A DNA stretch of 64,000 bases from positions 2,207,277 through 2,271,276 of the forward strand of contig NZ_CP060395.1 of the NCBI RefSeq assembly GCF_015840335.1, in the 5' to 3' direction. The DNA is from Synechococcus sp. CBW1108. GTDB taxonomy: Bacteria > Cyanobacteriota > Cyanobacteriia > PCC-6307 > Cyanobiaceae. Made by a program: the position numbers and the translations under genes. This document shows positions 52,840 to 62,464 of this stretch, in pieces. Numbering within the stretch: position 1 is the stretch's first letter; the number at the start of each line of letters is the position of its first letter. Below the pieces are notes generated by a model. It had not been told where the DNA came from and did no database searches. It was given only the letters and a program-made list of their open reading frames with translations.

Positions 52840-55800
52840 GTCGTCAACAATATCGGCAGCAGCGGCTACGGCTACTGGGCTGCCATTTTCTTCGACAGTA
52901 ACGGCAATCTGATTGACGACATATATTCAAGTGTCTTCCAATCTGATGACTGGTCTAGCAATAATGTACGCATTCGGGCCAAGCACAGGATCGGCGCCGA
53001 AGGGACATTTTTGCCCGTCAGCATGCAGATTCGATTTGTGCCAATTGGGTCGCAACCATTTTACATCGATGATGTGGTTCTACGGGAAACAACCCTCGAT
53101 GAGGTAGCCCAATGGGCAGATACATTTTATGATCACATGCCTGCCAAGTTGGATTACGACCCCAACAACAGTCGGTGGGATCGAATTCCTGAGACGATCA
53201 ATAAGCTTCAAAACGGGGAACCACTAAGAATTGTGATGCTTGGCGACAGTGTTCAGCAGGACACGGCCAATTCTCCATTTGAAGCCTTTCTCCAGCGCGC
53301 CTACCCCAACAGCCAAGTGGAATTAATTGGGTCCACGCGAGGCGGGACTGGAGTTAGCTTTTACCAAGATCACGTGGAGGAATATGTAACCAGATATAGC
53401 CCTGATCTGTTGATGATTGGTGGAATCAGTAACGGAGATAACCTTGATGCTTACCAAAGCCTCATCGATAAAGTCCGCGCCCATGACTTAGAAAATGGTC
53501 ACACTACAGAAATTATTCTACAGACGCGCGCATGGAGTCCAAGCGGTATTTTTTACCCCCCCCCCCCCTACTTCTTTCTGCGGCAAGACATGAGGGAGCT
53601 GGACCAGTTAGATGACCTCGGCAACCACGATCTCTCGACAGATGATTTCCGCGTTGCCCTGCTGAACTTCGCTGCAGACAACGATGTTGAATATCTCGAC
53701 ATGACTGGCATTGTCGCAGAATTTATTTTCGGGCCCGCCACTGAAGCAGGCATTGGAGCAACAACAAGCACGGCTGGTGACCCTTACAGCTACTGGATGC
53801 GCGACTGGGTGCATACTAATGATTACGGGAAACAGATTCTTGGCCGGATATTAGAGAGCTACTTTGCACCTGCTGATAACGGTGATGCGGTTTTCTCCAT
53901 CAGCGGCACCCTCGCTGTAGGTCAGACCCTTACCGCCGCTGTTGCAACAGATGACCCTGATGGCAATGGCCCCTTCTCCTACACCTGGCAGGCCTTATCC
54001 GACACCCACATCGATGGCAACACCTGGTACAACGTCGGCACCGATAGTCCCTCCTACACCATTCTCCCGGGCGATCAAGGTAAGGAGCTAAGATTACTTG
54101 TCTCCTACACCGATGGCGGAGGACACCTTGAATCTGTCGCCACTTCTGCTGGCCAAGTTGCCGCTAATCATAACAGTCACCCTGTAGATCCCGAGGCGCG
54201 TGAGGAGTTTGAAATCAATATTCTCGAGCGTCCGGTCTTCGCCGAGTCGTTTAGTAATGGGTCACGGTTCCTGCTTGATCGGATGCAACGTGTGGGCAGC
54301 GACGAAACGGGCTTTGGTATTTCCGCTGAACCCGGCGAAGGGTGGTCTGAGGCTAAATACTTTTTCGCTGAGCCGCTTGATGTCACGGAGGAAGAAATCA
54401 TCGTCTATTGGAGCTTCCGGGCCGATCCCTCGGAAGGCGCTGAGAAAGCCACATTGAACATGTATCTTAATTTTACCGACGTGCCCGATACGGAGACGGA
54501 GCCTCCCGAACCTGCACGGATCGGGATGCGGGTGCGTTCAAACGCGGAGGCAAATTTGAATGTCGACCCAGGTTGGCAGAAGATTAATGACCCAGATATA
54601 TATACTGCCTCCCGCACAATGTTTCCAGACGCTGACACGATAGCAAAATTTCGATTGCGGATTCGATTGACTGGCGAGGACGAGGTTGAAGCAGAGCCGT
54701 CATGGTGGGACCCGACAGGCACGACACCTCAGTGGAAGCCGTTACTTGTGAATGGGTCAAATGAACCGGTGGTCATGACCCTGAGCATCGAAACCCATCT
54801 CTTAGGTAATACTACATTTCCTTCCCTCTTCTTTCAATCACCATGGGATGTGCCGTATCTCGACACCGTGCTGGTGACGAGACTCCAATATAACGCTGAA
54901 AACTATCCCGCCGTCATCAGCGGCACCAGCACCGGCGACGTCACAGAAGACGGCGGCGAGGGCGAGTTCACCAGCGGCAGCCTTTCCGTCAGCGATGACG
55001 ACAGCGGTGAATCGGGCTTTGCACCGGTAGATCCCGCAGCTCTCATTGGCACCTACGGATCCTTCACCTTCGAATCCGGTGCTTGGACCTATCGCCTCGA
55101 TAACGCAAGCGCTCCTGTTCAGGAGCTCACGGCTGGAGAAACGGTCACAGACAGCCTCACCGTCCAATCCGTTGATCTCAGCGCCAGCGAAACCATCACC
55201 GTCACGATCACAGGCGCCGGCGACTCTGCTTTCATCAGCGGCACCAGCACCGGCGACGTCACAGAAGACGCCGCCGGCAATGCGGAGGGATCGGTTGTTG
55301 CCACCTTCTCCACCGCCGATGCAGAAGGCAACCCTGTCACCGTCAGCCTTTCCGATACCACCAATTACATCCTTGGCACCGGCGAAAATGCCGGCAAGGT
55401 TCTACTCACCGCCGCCGGTCTGGCCCTGGTCAATGCCGGCACTGAGCTGCCTCCCTTCACGCTCACACCCAATGACGGCAGCATCAACGGCACACCCGTT
55501 GCGGTTGATCCTTCCGTCGCCGCCGTCAATGACGCGCCGACGCTGACGCTGATCAGCACCACCGCCTTCACAGAAGATGCCGCCGGCAATGCGGAGGGAT
55601 CGGTTGTTGCCACCTTCTCCACCGCCGATGCAGAAGGCAACCCTGTCACCGTCACCCTTTCCGATACCACCAATTACATCCTTGGCACCGGCGAAAATGC
55701 CGGCAAGGTTCTACTCACCGCCGCCGGTCTGGCCCTGGTCAATGCCGGCACTGAGCTGCCTCCCTTCACGCTCACACCCAATGACGGCAGCATCAACGGC

Positions 55801-56782
55801 ACACCCGTTGCGGTTGATCCTTCCGTCGCCGCCGTCAATGACGCGCCGACGGTTGCTTCCCCCCTGGTCAATCAGAGCGCCACAGAAAATTCACCCTTCT
55901 TCTTCACCGTTCCGGCCGACACCTTCGCTGATGCTGATGCCGGCGTCACGCTCAGCCTCAGCGCCACCCTCGCCGGTGGTGCAGCTCTGCCGAGCTGGCT
56001 GAGCTTCAACGCTGAGACATACACCTTCAGCGGCACTCCCACCATCGGCGATGTCGGCACGATCAGCGTCCTTGTCACCGCTACCGACGGCAGCGCTTCT
56101 GTTAGCGACTCCTTTTACATCGTCATTGCTACCGCCGCCGTCATCCCCGACAACACTCAGCCGGTGACAGTGGTCGAAGTCGACATTAACGAAGACGACT
56201 TCACCATGTCTGGCGGTGTGATACAGGACGTCATCCAGGCGGAGCCCGTTGTAGATGCGGAAGGCGCTATTAGCGGATTTATATTGATAGTTGGTGACGC
56301 GCCGGTTGTGATTACGGTTCCTGCCGTGGAGGAATTAGGGATTGATCCTTCAGATGGTCTTGTATTGCTCGGGGATCCATTTCTGTTCGCTGTAGAAATT
56401 ACAGCTGACGCTGACCAACGGCCTGGTACCCAGGTGGTTATCAGCGTTGACTTGTCTAATCAGGAAGGGCTTGAAGGCATACCGCTTGACGAACTCGTCT
56501 ATGCTAAGTACTACACTCAGGCTGCTATTGATGAATACATGTTCAATTATGGAAGTCTGCTGGGCCTCGATGGCGAGTCAATTACGACGGGAGGCTGGTA
56601 TCCATTCATGCAACAATCGGTAGAAGACGAAAATGGCGCGAGAGTCTACTCTGGGGATGGAGCTCGGTTCGCTGTTGTGGACGGCAATCTGACCCTCATT
56701 ATATCTTTGACTGATAATGCATTTGGCGACGTTGATTTAGATCTTGACGAGCTCATTGACCCCGGCATTATGTATGCCCTAG
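52840..56782 (+). CDS. Exoprotein fragment 3: SGNH esterase, VCBS and cadherin-like domains
   Basis: Open from the codon after TAA to the IS; the first usable start is TTG 53011, and the present ORF ends at 56799 inside the IS. The esterase (~residues 50-280 of the 53011 ORF) has block I VMLGDSVQQD (nucleophile Ser), block III GGISNGDN and block V DWVHTND (Asp-His). Then Ig-like (SISGTLAVGQTLTAAVATDDPDGNGPFSYTWQ), a beta-sandwich, VCBS (SGTSTGDVTEDGGEGEFTSGSLSVSDDD), two 94-residue repeats, and a cadherin-like domain (ENSPFFFTVPADTFADADAG). SGNH domains in exoproteins often remove acetyl groups from polysaccharide. Confidence 0.82.
53556..53568 (+). repeat. 13-base poly-C tract inside the esterase coding region
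   Basis: Thirteen consecutive C (after TTTTTTA, before TACTTC). At this length the frame is open (FYPPPPYFF). Such tracts slip easily in replication and sequencing. Confidence 0.95.
55261..55542 (+). repeat. 282-bp direct repeat, copy 1 (VCBS-like module)
   Basis: Copy 1 of two nearly identical 282-bp units 309 bp apart. Encodes TEDAAGNAEGSVVATFSTADAEGNPVTVSLSDTTNYILGTGENAGKV...AAVNDAPT. Differs from copy 2 in only a few bases (for example GACGCC/GATGCC). Confidence 0.93.
55570..55851 (+). repeat. 282-bp direct repeat, copy 2 (VCBS-like module)
   Basis: Second copy, separated from the first by LTLISTTAF. Near-identity at DNA level implies recent duplication or gene conversion and lets copy number vary by recombination. 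Confidence 0.93.
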
Positions 56783-58568
56783 GAGGCTGTTGCGCGTAGA
56801 TCACCCAGCGACACTCCACAGACGTATCCAAATCTGCCCTGATCCCAGTGACAGCAGTGGATCTGGGCGATAAAATGGGGCATGCAGAAGCGCAAGACCT
56901 TTCGTCCCTGGCAGCCGGAGCAGACCTCCTTGCTGCCGGCCTCACCGAGTGACTGGCTGACCGCTGACCATCAGGTGTATTTCCTGCTCGATCTGGTCGA
57001 TGAGCTGGATCTGTCGGCGATCGTGATCCCTGCCCAGAGCAAAGATCCCCGTGGCGAGAAGGGTTTCGACCCCAGGATGATGACGCTATTGCTGCTTTAC
57101 GCCTACTGCGTGGGCACGGTCTCCTCCCGGAAGATTGAGCGGGCCTGCTACGAGGATCTGGCCTTCCGGGTGCTTACCGGCAACCAGCAGCCGGACCACA
57201 GCCGGATCAGTGAGTTCCGGCGCCGCAACCTTGAGGCCCTGAGCGAGCTGTTCGTTCAGATCCTGCGCCTCTGTCAGGCGGCCGGCATGGTCAGCCTGGG
57301 CCATGTGGCGCTGGACGGCACCAAGGTGCAGGCCAATGCCTCCAAACACAAAGCGATGAGCCACGAGCGGATGCTCAAAGCCGAGGCGCAGCTCGAGAAG
57401 GAGATCAAGGAGCTGATGCGCCGGGCCGAGATCCTTGATGCGCAGGAAGACGGCAAGTACGGCAAAGGCAAGCTGGGCAGTGATCTGCCCAAGGAGCTGC
57501 GGCGGCGCGAGGACCGGCTGAAGAAGATCCGCCATGCCCGACAAGCGTTGGAGGCAGAAGCAGCGGCCGCCGCTGCCCGTGATCGCGCCAAGCAGGCAGC
57601 AGAGGCAGAAGCTGCGGTGGCGGATGCTGCTGCTGCTGCCGATGCCGCAGTAGCGGATGCCAGCGAACAGCAGAAGCTGGCTGGCAAAGCAGCCAAGGCG
57701 CAGGAGAAAGCAGAGGCCGCCAAGGAGCTAGCGATCGAGAAGGCCCAGGAGGCAGGCCTTGAGCCGGAAGGATTGGATCCTCAGCCGGCTGACGCCATGC
57801 CTTATCGCGGCCTGGCCCATCGGGCCGATGGCAGCCCCACAGCCGCTGCGCAGCGGAACTACACGGATCCAGACAGCCACATCATGAAAAGCGACGGCAA
57901 CCTGCTGCAGGGCTACAACTGCCAAGCGGCCGTCGATGGCGATCACCAGGTGATCGTGGCGATGGGCGTCAGCAACCAACCGCCGGATCCAGAGCACCTG
58001 GTGCCCATGCTGGAGCGCACCATGGCCAACACCACCCAGGTGCCCAGGACGTTCATTGCTGATGCGGGCTACTGGAGTGAGGACAACGTTTCTGCCTGCG
58101 AAAAGCGAGGCACCGACCCCCACATCGCGACGGGCAGGCTGCCGCACGGTCAGCCATTACCACCGATCTATGGCCCGATCCCCAAGGGGCTGGATGCCAA
58201 AGGCAAGATGGCCCGCAAGCTACGCAAGAAAGAAGGCCGAGAGATCTACGCCAAGCGCAAAACGATCGTGGAGCCGGTGTTTGGTCAAACCAAAGAAGTG
58301 CGAGGGCTGCGGCGCTTCCTGCTGCGCGGGCTGGCCAAGGTGAATGGGGAATGGATGCTCTGGGGAACAACCCACAACCTCAACAAGCTGTGGCGCCACC
58401 TGAAGAAACAGAGGCTGCAGGAGGCGATGGCAACGGGATAGGGGGGCAGACCCCCACGGCTGAGCAGAAGTCAGCGAACCGCGTCCGAAATTCAAAGGAA
58501 GACGGTAAAGAAAGAAGTGCCGAGCTGCGCTGGATGGCGTGAGCGGCGGCGCTACGAGCGACACACTC
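56783..58568 (+). mobile_element. IS1182-family insertion sequence with CTAG target duplication
   Basis: 1786 bp. Imperfect inverted ends begin GAGGCTGTTGCGCGTAG at the left and GAGTGTGTCGCTCGTAG read from the right. The palindromic 4-bp CTAG is repeated at 56779-56782 and 58569-58572, typical of this family. Excision rejoins GCC-CTA to GTT-GCT and keeps the exoprotein frame. Confidence 0.92.
56882..58441 (+). CDS. IS1182-family transposase
   Basis: 519 residues, intact. N-terminal DUF772 part (LLPASPSDWLTADHQVYFLLDLVDELDLSAIV..KGFDPRMMTLLLLYAYCVG), first catalytic Asp in HVALDGTKVQANASKHKAMSH, a long Ala/Glu/Lys coiled coil (residues ~150-290), second Asp in RTFIADAGYWSEDN, and Glu in RKTIVEPVFGQTKEVRGLRRFLLRG. 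A GGGGGG...CCCCC hairpin follows the stop. The intact gene suggests recent movement. Confidence 0.93.
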   Translation: MQKRKTFRPWQPEQTSLLPASPSDWLTADHQVYFLLDLVDELDLSAIVIPAQSKDPRGEKGFDPRMMTLLLLYAYCVGTVSSRKIERACYEDLAFRVLTGNQQPDHSRISEFRRRNLEALSELFVQILRLCQAAGMVSLGHVALDGTKVQANASKHKAMSHERMLKAEAQLEKEIKELMRRAEILDAQEDGKYGKGKLGSDLPKELRRREDRLKKIRHARQALEAEAAAAAARDRAKQAAEAEAAVADAAAAADAAVADASEQQKLAGKAAKAQEKAEAAKELAIEKAQEAGLEPEGLDPQPADAMPYRGLAHRADGSPTAAAQRNYTDPDSHIMKSDGNLLQGYNCQAAVDGDHQVIVAMGVSNQPPDPEHLVPMLERTMANTTQVPRTFIADAGYWSEDNVSACEKRGTDPHIATGRLPHGQPLPPIYGPIPKGLDAKGKMARKLRKKEGREIYAKRKTIVEPVFGQTKEVRGLRRFLLRGLAKVNGEWMLWGTTHNLNKLWRHLKKQRLQEAMATG

Positions 58569-58572
58569 CTAG

Positions 58573-59648
58573 TTGCTGCGGAATCCCCGGATGGCGTCAC
58601 CCCGCCCCCCGATCAACCAGCCCCCCAAGCCGGTGTGTTCGAAGTTGCCTCCGTGAGCTCCACCGACAGAACTTTTGCTTCTTCGGTCGCCACCCCAGGG
58701 GAAACAGTCACCCTAGAAACCACAGCCGCCGCAGAAGCCGCCGCAGAAGGCCCGGCCGATTCGGGCGCCGCTTCCGGCTCGGATGCTGGATCCGGCTCTA
58801 CCAAGCCCGATAACTCCTTGGTGCTGGCCTATGCGGAGCGGGCCTTTGATGACTTGATGAGCTGGGCCACCAGCTCCGGCTTGATCAGCCCCCCAGTCGA
58901 TGGCCAAGGCGCTGCCACCAGCAACGGCAACGGCACCAGGAGCACAACCACAGACGAGTCCCGGACGCTGGCGTTTGTGTCCCAAGCACTCGGCATTGAA
59001 CCCGGCCTGTCCCGCGGCATGCTGCAAGCCCTGGCCCTTGGTGGCGCCAGCCTCTACGCCATCAACCGCTTTGGCGGCGGCAGGCTCAGCAGCTGGGTGC
59101 GGAAGCTGCTGCCTGCCGCCCCCCAGGTGGCCGCGGCCGAGCGCATCGTGGTGGTGTTCAAGCTGCTTTCCCCGGCCGGGCTGCACTGCCTGGTGGCGGC
59201 CCAGGTAGATGCGGACAAGCTTGAGATCTTGGCTGAGCAGGCCCTGCCGATGAGCCTCAGTGCCGCTGCCGCCCCCAGCCAGGCCGATCTGGAGCCCCAC
59301 CTGCGCAAGCTGGTGGAGCGGGTCAGCAACCAGACAGGCACCCACGACCTACTGCTCTACGACCCGCACCTCCGCCAGGAGCTGCCCATCTACGACAGCC
59401 TTGGCCGCATGCAGGCCGAGTTGCAGCCCCAGAGCCTCGATAGCATCCTCGCCTCGCTTGGGCCCGACCAGCTTGTTGAGCTGCGCAGCTGGATCAACCG
59501 GCCCTCCGGCACCGACCTGCGCCAGCACCCCGTGGGCGATCGGCTCGAGAGGCGTCAGCGTGAATTGCGCCAGCGCATGGATACCGACAAGGCCTCACTT
59601 ATCAGCCTGCTTGAGCTCAGCCTGGCCCTGGGTCAGCGCTTCGCCTGA
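58573..59648 (+). CDS. Exoprotein fragment 4: C-terminal region
   Basis: About 357 residues in frame with fragment 3 once the IS is removed; today an ORF could start inside the IS at GTG 58539. A low-complexity linker (TTAAAEAAAEGPADSGAASGSDAG) leads to a helical region (LAYAERAFDDLMSWATSSG..FVSQALGIEPGLSRGMLQALALGGASLYAINRFGGGRLSSWVRKLLP) and then a C-terminal domain with LVAAQVDADKLEILAEQALP and ASLGPDQLVELRSWI, ending in a Leu-rich helix. The end lacks an obvious RTX repeat. It converges on the cyclase gene 31 bases away. Confidence 0.75.
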
Positions 59649-59679
59649 GCCTGGCACCCCCGACTACTTGCGCCCCTGG

Positions 59680-62202
59680 CTATTTGCCCTCCATGACCCA
59701 CACCCCGTTCCAGTCCGGGCCGGGGTTGTTTTGTTGCAGGTGCTCGCAGCGCTCTAGGTAGAGCGCACTCAGCCGGTCACCCGGGTGCAGTGCCAGTGCC
59801 GCCTGGAACTCGCCCATCGCCTCTGCCCACTGCTGTTGGCGGTAGGCCTGGAGCCCCGTGCCATAGCGGGCGAACACCGCATCGCGGTTGGGGAAGCTCG
59901 CTTCGGTGCTGAAATCCAGCAGCTCATGCACCAGCACCGGCTCGCTCTTGCCCTTCACCACCACCTGGTCTGCTTCCCGGCTCACATATCGGCCCTTGGC
60001 CCGCCGCAGGGTGGCATCGCTCACGAGCAGTTTGGCGCCATAAAACTTGCAGGCCGATTCCAGCCGCGCCGCCAGGTTCACGCCATCGCCGATCACCGTG
60101 TAGTTCATGCGCTTGGGGGAGCCGATATTGCCGCTCACCACCGCATCGGTGTGCAGCCCAATGCCGATCCCTATCGGCTGCTCCCCCCGCGTCTGGCGTT
60201 CGCTGTTGAAGTTCCCCAACACCTCCTGCATGGCGATCGCCGAGCGGATCGCCTGATCTTCGTCGCTGTCGCCCGCCACCGGCAGCCCAAACACGGCCAT
60301 CACGGCGTCGCCGATGAACTTATCGAGCATGCCGCCTTCCCGTTGCAGGCAATCCACCATCAAGGTGAAGTAGTCGTTGAGGAAGCGCACCGTGCCCTGG
60401 GCGCCCAGCACTTCGGTGATGCTGGTGAAGCTGCGGATATCGCTGAACAACACCGTGGCCATGCTCTCCACACCACCAAGGGTGTCGGAGCCGCTGCGCA
60501 GTAGCTGCTCGGCGATCAGGGGGTCCATGTAGCGGGCCATCGTGCCCCTGATCCGTTTCTCCTCGCTGATGTCCTCGAGCATCAGGATCACGCCGATCGT
60601 GCCGAGGCGGGGGTCCTGCAGCGGCTGCAGGGTGATATTTACAGATGTGGTGCCCTCAGTGAGGGCCAGCTCCGTATCCAGCAGCTGGCGGCTCTCGCCG
60701 CGGTGCTGCACCTCCTGCAGTTGCAATGCCAGCCAGCCGTTAGGGCCGCCAAACAGCTCGGTGGCGGGCCGGTCAACCAATTGCTCCAGTTCGCAGCCGA
60801 GGATCCGGCAACTCGCCTGGTTGGCCGTGCGCACCAGCCCAGACTCGCTGAAGGTGATCACGCCGCTGGGCATGCTTTCGAGGATCGACTCCTGGTAGTT
60901 CTTGGAGGCCTCCAGATCGCCATAGCTCTGGCGCAGCTGGCCGGCCATGCCGTTGAACGACAGGGTGAGGTCGTTGACCTCATCGATGGCGCTGCCGCTC
61001 AGCCGTTGATCCAGCTCACCTTTGGCCATCGCATCGGCGGCGCCGGCCAGCTTTTGCAGTGGTGAGCTCACCAGCTTGGCCGTGAACCGGCTCACCAGCA
61101 CCACCACCCCGAAGCTCATCAACACCAGCACAAGGCTGGTGGCGAGGGTGTTTTTCGCCGCTGCCAGGTAGTTATCTTCCGGCGTGGCCACCACCACCTG
61201 CCAGCGGATACCGGAGGGGTCGTTCCACATCCGCGTCACCACCATGCTGGCGCTGCCATTGATGCTGCGGCGCTCCGCCAGTTCCTGGCCAAAGCGTGGT
61301 TTCACCAGCTGGGCCATGCCGCGAACCAGCGGGTCGCTGGCTTCGGTGGCCCGTTGGCGCACCAGGCGTCCACCCTCGATCCCATAGAGCTTCTGGGCAC
61401 TGGAGCTGCCCACCACAAATCCCTGCTGGTCCACCACCAGCACCGCCGCCCCCTTGCCGATCTGGAGGTTTTGCAGAAAGCGGGTGATCTGGATCGGCCA
61501 GATGTCGGCGCCGGCCACGCCAGCGGGAGCTTTGGTGGAACCGAAGGGCACGGAAAAACCGCTGATTGCCTCCGGATTGCCCACGGCTCTCTGATACCAG
61601 AGCATCTGCCGGGCATCAAAGCTCTGGCTGCGGATCGCCTCTCCCGGCTGGCCATCGGCTCCTGCTCGGGCGGTGATCATGGGGCGCAAGCCCGATCCCG
61701 GCCCCTGGCGGCTCAGTTCCAGCTCGTCGGTTTGCTGGTTGCGCTCCAGGGCGATGTAGGTGCCATCGGGGCGGGCCAGCTGCACATAGCCCAGGCCCTG
61801 GAACTGCTCCATCTCCGTCTGCAGCAGTGGCCCCAGCTCCAGCACCCGCCCCGGGCTGATCAGGCCGCTGCCCAGCAACCTGGCATTGATGGCGTTCACC
61901 TGGCGCGGGGCGCTGAGCTGGGCATTCAGCTCCTGCAGCACCCGCTCGCCGATCTGGCCACCCAGCTCACTGGTGAGCTGGGTGATGATCCGCCCCGCCA
62001 TCTGATAGCTCAATCCCAGCACCAGCGCCATCGCCAGCAGCAGCTGGGCGGCAAAGGGGGCGAACATCAACTGGGGCAGGCTGCTGCGCTGGGGCAGGCG
62101 ATCGCGCAGGTTCTCCAGCCACCGCAGGCGGGGGCTGCGTCGTCTTCGCCGGGGCACTGGGCCGCCGGGGCTCAGCTGGCTGGAGCTTTCCATTCTTCCC
62201 AC
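59680..62202 (-). CDS. Membrane class III adenylate/guanylate cyclase with sensor, HAMP and PAS domains
   Basis: 840 residues from 62202; ATG 62193 (MESSSQLSP) is also possible. TM1 (FAAQLLLAMALVLGLSYQM), a large periplasmic sensor (residues ~75-345, dCache-like), TM2 (TLATSLVLVLMSFGVVVLV), HAMP, a PAS domain (~440-560), then the class III catalytic domain: FSDIRSFTSI (metal Asp), DKFIGDAVMAVFG (Lys for adenine plus second metal Asp), NYTVIGDGVNLAARLESA. It is therefore more likely an adenylyl than a guanylyl cyclase. The C terminus looks TPR-like. It starts within the end of the small upstream ORF. Confidence 0.93.
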   Translation of the reverse strand: MGRMESSSQLSPGGPVPRRRRRSPRLRWLENLRDRLPQRSSLPQLMFAPFAAQLLLAMALVLGLSYQMAGRIITQLTSELGGQIGERVLQELNAQLSAPRQVNAINARLLGSGLISPGRVLELGPLLQTEMEQFQGLGYVQLARPDGTYIALERNQQTDELELSRQGPGSGLRPMITARAGADGQPGEAIRSQSFDARQMLWYQRAVGNPEAISGFSVPFGSTKAPAGVAGADIWPIQITRFLQNLQIGKGAAVLVVDQQGFVVGSSSAQKLYGIEGGRLVRQRATEASDPLVRGMAQLVKPRFGQELAERRSINGSASMVVTRMWNDPSGIRWQVVVATPEDNYLAAAKNTLATSLVLVLMSFGVVVLVSRFTAKLVSSPLQKLAGAADAMAKGELDQRLSGSAIDEVNDLTLSFNGMAGQLRQSYGDLEASKNYQESILESMPSGVITFSESGLVRTANQASCRILGCELEQLVDRPATELFGGPNGWLALQLQEVQHRGESRQLLDTELALTEGTTSVNITLQPLQDPRLGTIGVILMLEDISEEKRIRGTMARYMDPLIAEQLLRSGSDTLGGVESMATVLFSDIRSFTSITEVLGAQGTVRFLNDYFTLMVDCLQREGGMLDKFIGDAVMAVFGLPVAGDSDEDQAIRSAIAMQEVLGNFNSERQTRGEQPIGIGIGLHTDAVVSGNIGSPKRMNYTVIGDGVNLAARLESACKFYGAKLLVSDATLRRAKGRYVSREADQVVVKGKSEPVLVHELLDFSTEASFPNRDAVFARYGTGLQAYRQQQWAEAMGEFQAALALHPGDRLSALYLERCEHLQQNNPGPDWNGVWVMEGK

Positions 62203-62459
62203 TCCACAACTACATCGCTGATCGCGGCTGGATCTGGAGGTGGCATGCGGGAGAGCACATCCTGGGGCAGGCCTAGCCGCTGGAACACCTCCTGGCGCTG
62301 CTCCTGGGCCATCGAGGCCAGTGCCTGCACCACATCGCGGATCTTTTTCTCCCTGTAAACCAGGCCCATCAGGTGGTGCTGATCGTCTGGCTGGAGGCTT
62401 TCAAACCACTGCAAAAAGCTGGAGACGCGTTCGGCAGTGGGGCGGGGAGTGGCGGTCAT
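62172..62459 (-). CDS. Small conserved protein between HlyD and cyclase genes
   Basis: 95 residues: MTATPRPTAERVSSFLQWFESLQPDDQHHLMGLVYREKKIRDVVQALASMAQEQRQEVFQRLGLPQDVLSRM. Helical and soluble, no domain I recognise. It overlaps the start of the cyclase gene by ~20-30 bases and follows hlyD by 5, so it is in the same operon and likely co-translated. A regulatory or adaptor role for secretion or the cyclase is inference. Confidence 0.75.
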   Translation of the reverse strand: MTATPRPTAERVSSFLQWFESLQPDDQHHLMGLVYREKKIRDVVQALASMAQEQRQEVFQRLGLPQDVLSRMPPPDPAAISDVVVEWEEWKAPAS

Positions 62460-62464
62460 GGTGG

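Larger units (their letters stand above)
51035..59648 (+). pseudogene. Giant type-I-secreted exoprotein gene, inactivated by frameshift, TAA and IS1182
   Basis: Four pieces together make one gene of ~6.8 kb without the IS. Order: DUF4347; an EETGH region; a beta-rich binding-like region; SGNH esterase; Ig/cadherin-like stretches; VCBS-type region with two near-identical repeats; a cadherin-like domain; the C-terminal region beyond the IS. Breaks: a one-base frameshift near 52044-52100, TAA at 52837-52839 with the same frame on both sides, and IS1182 at 56783-58568 with CTAG duplicated. No N-terminal signal peptide is visible, as expected for type I substrates. The HlyD/ABC genes next door point to the export route. 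Confidence 0.85.

Noticed and set aside
55119-55871. Repeated antisense ORFs over the VCBS modules
   Set aside because: They are repeated only because the coding repeats are repeated; no independent evidence.
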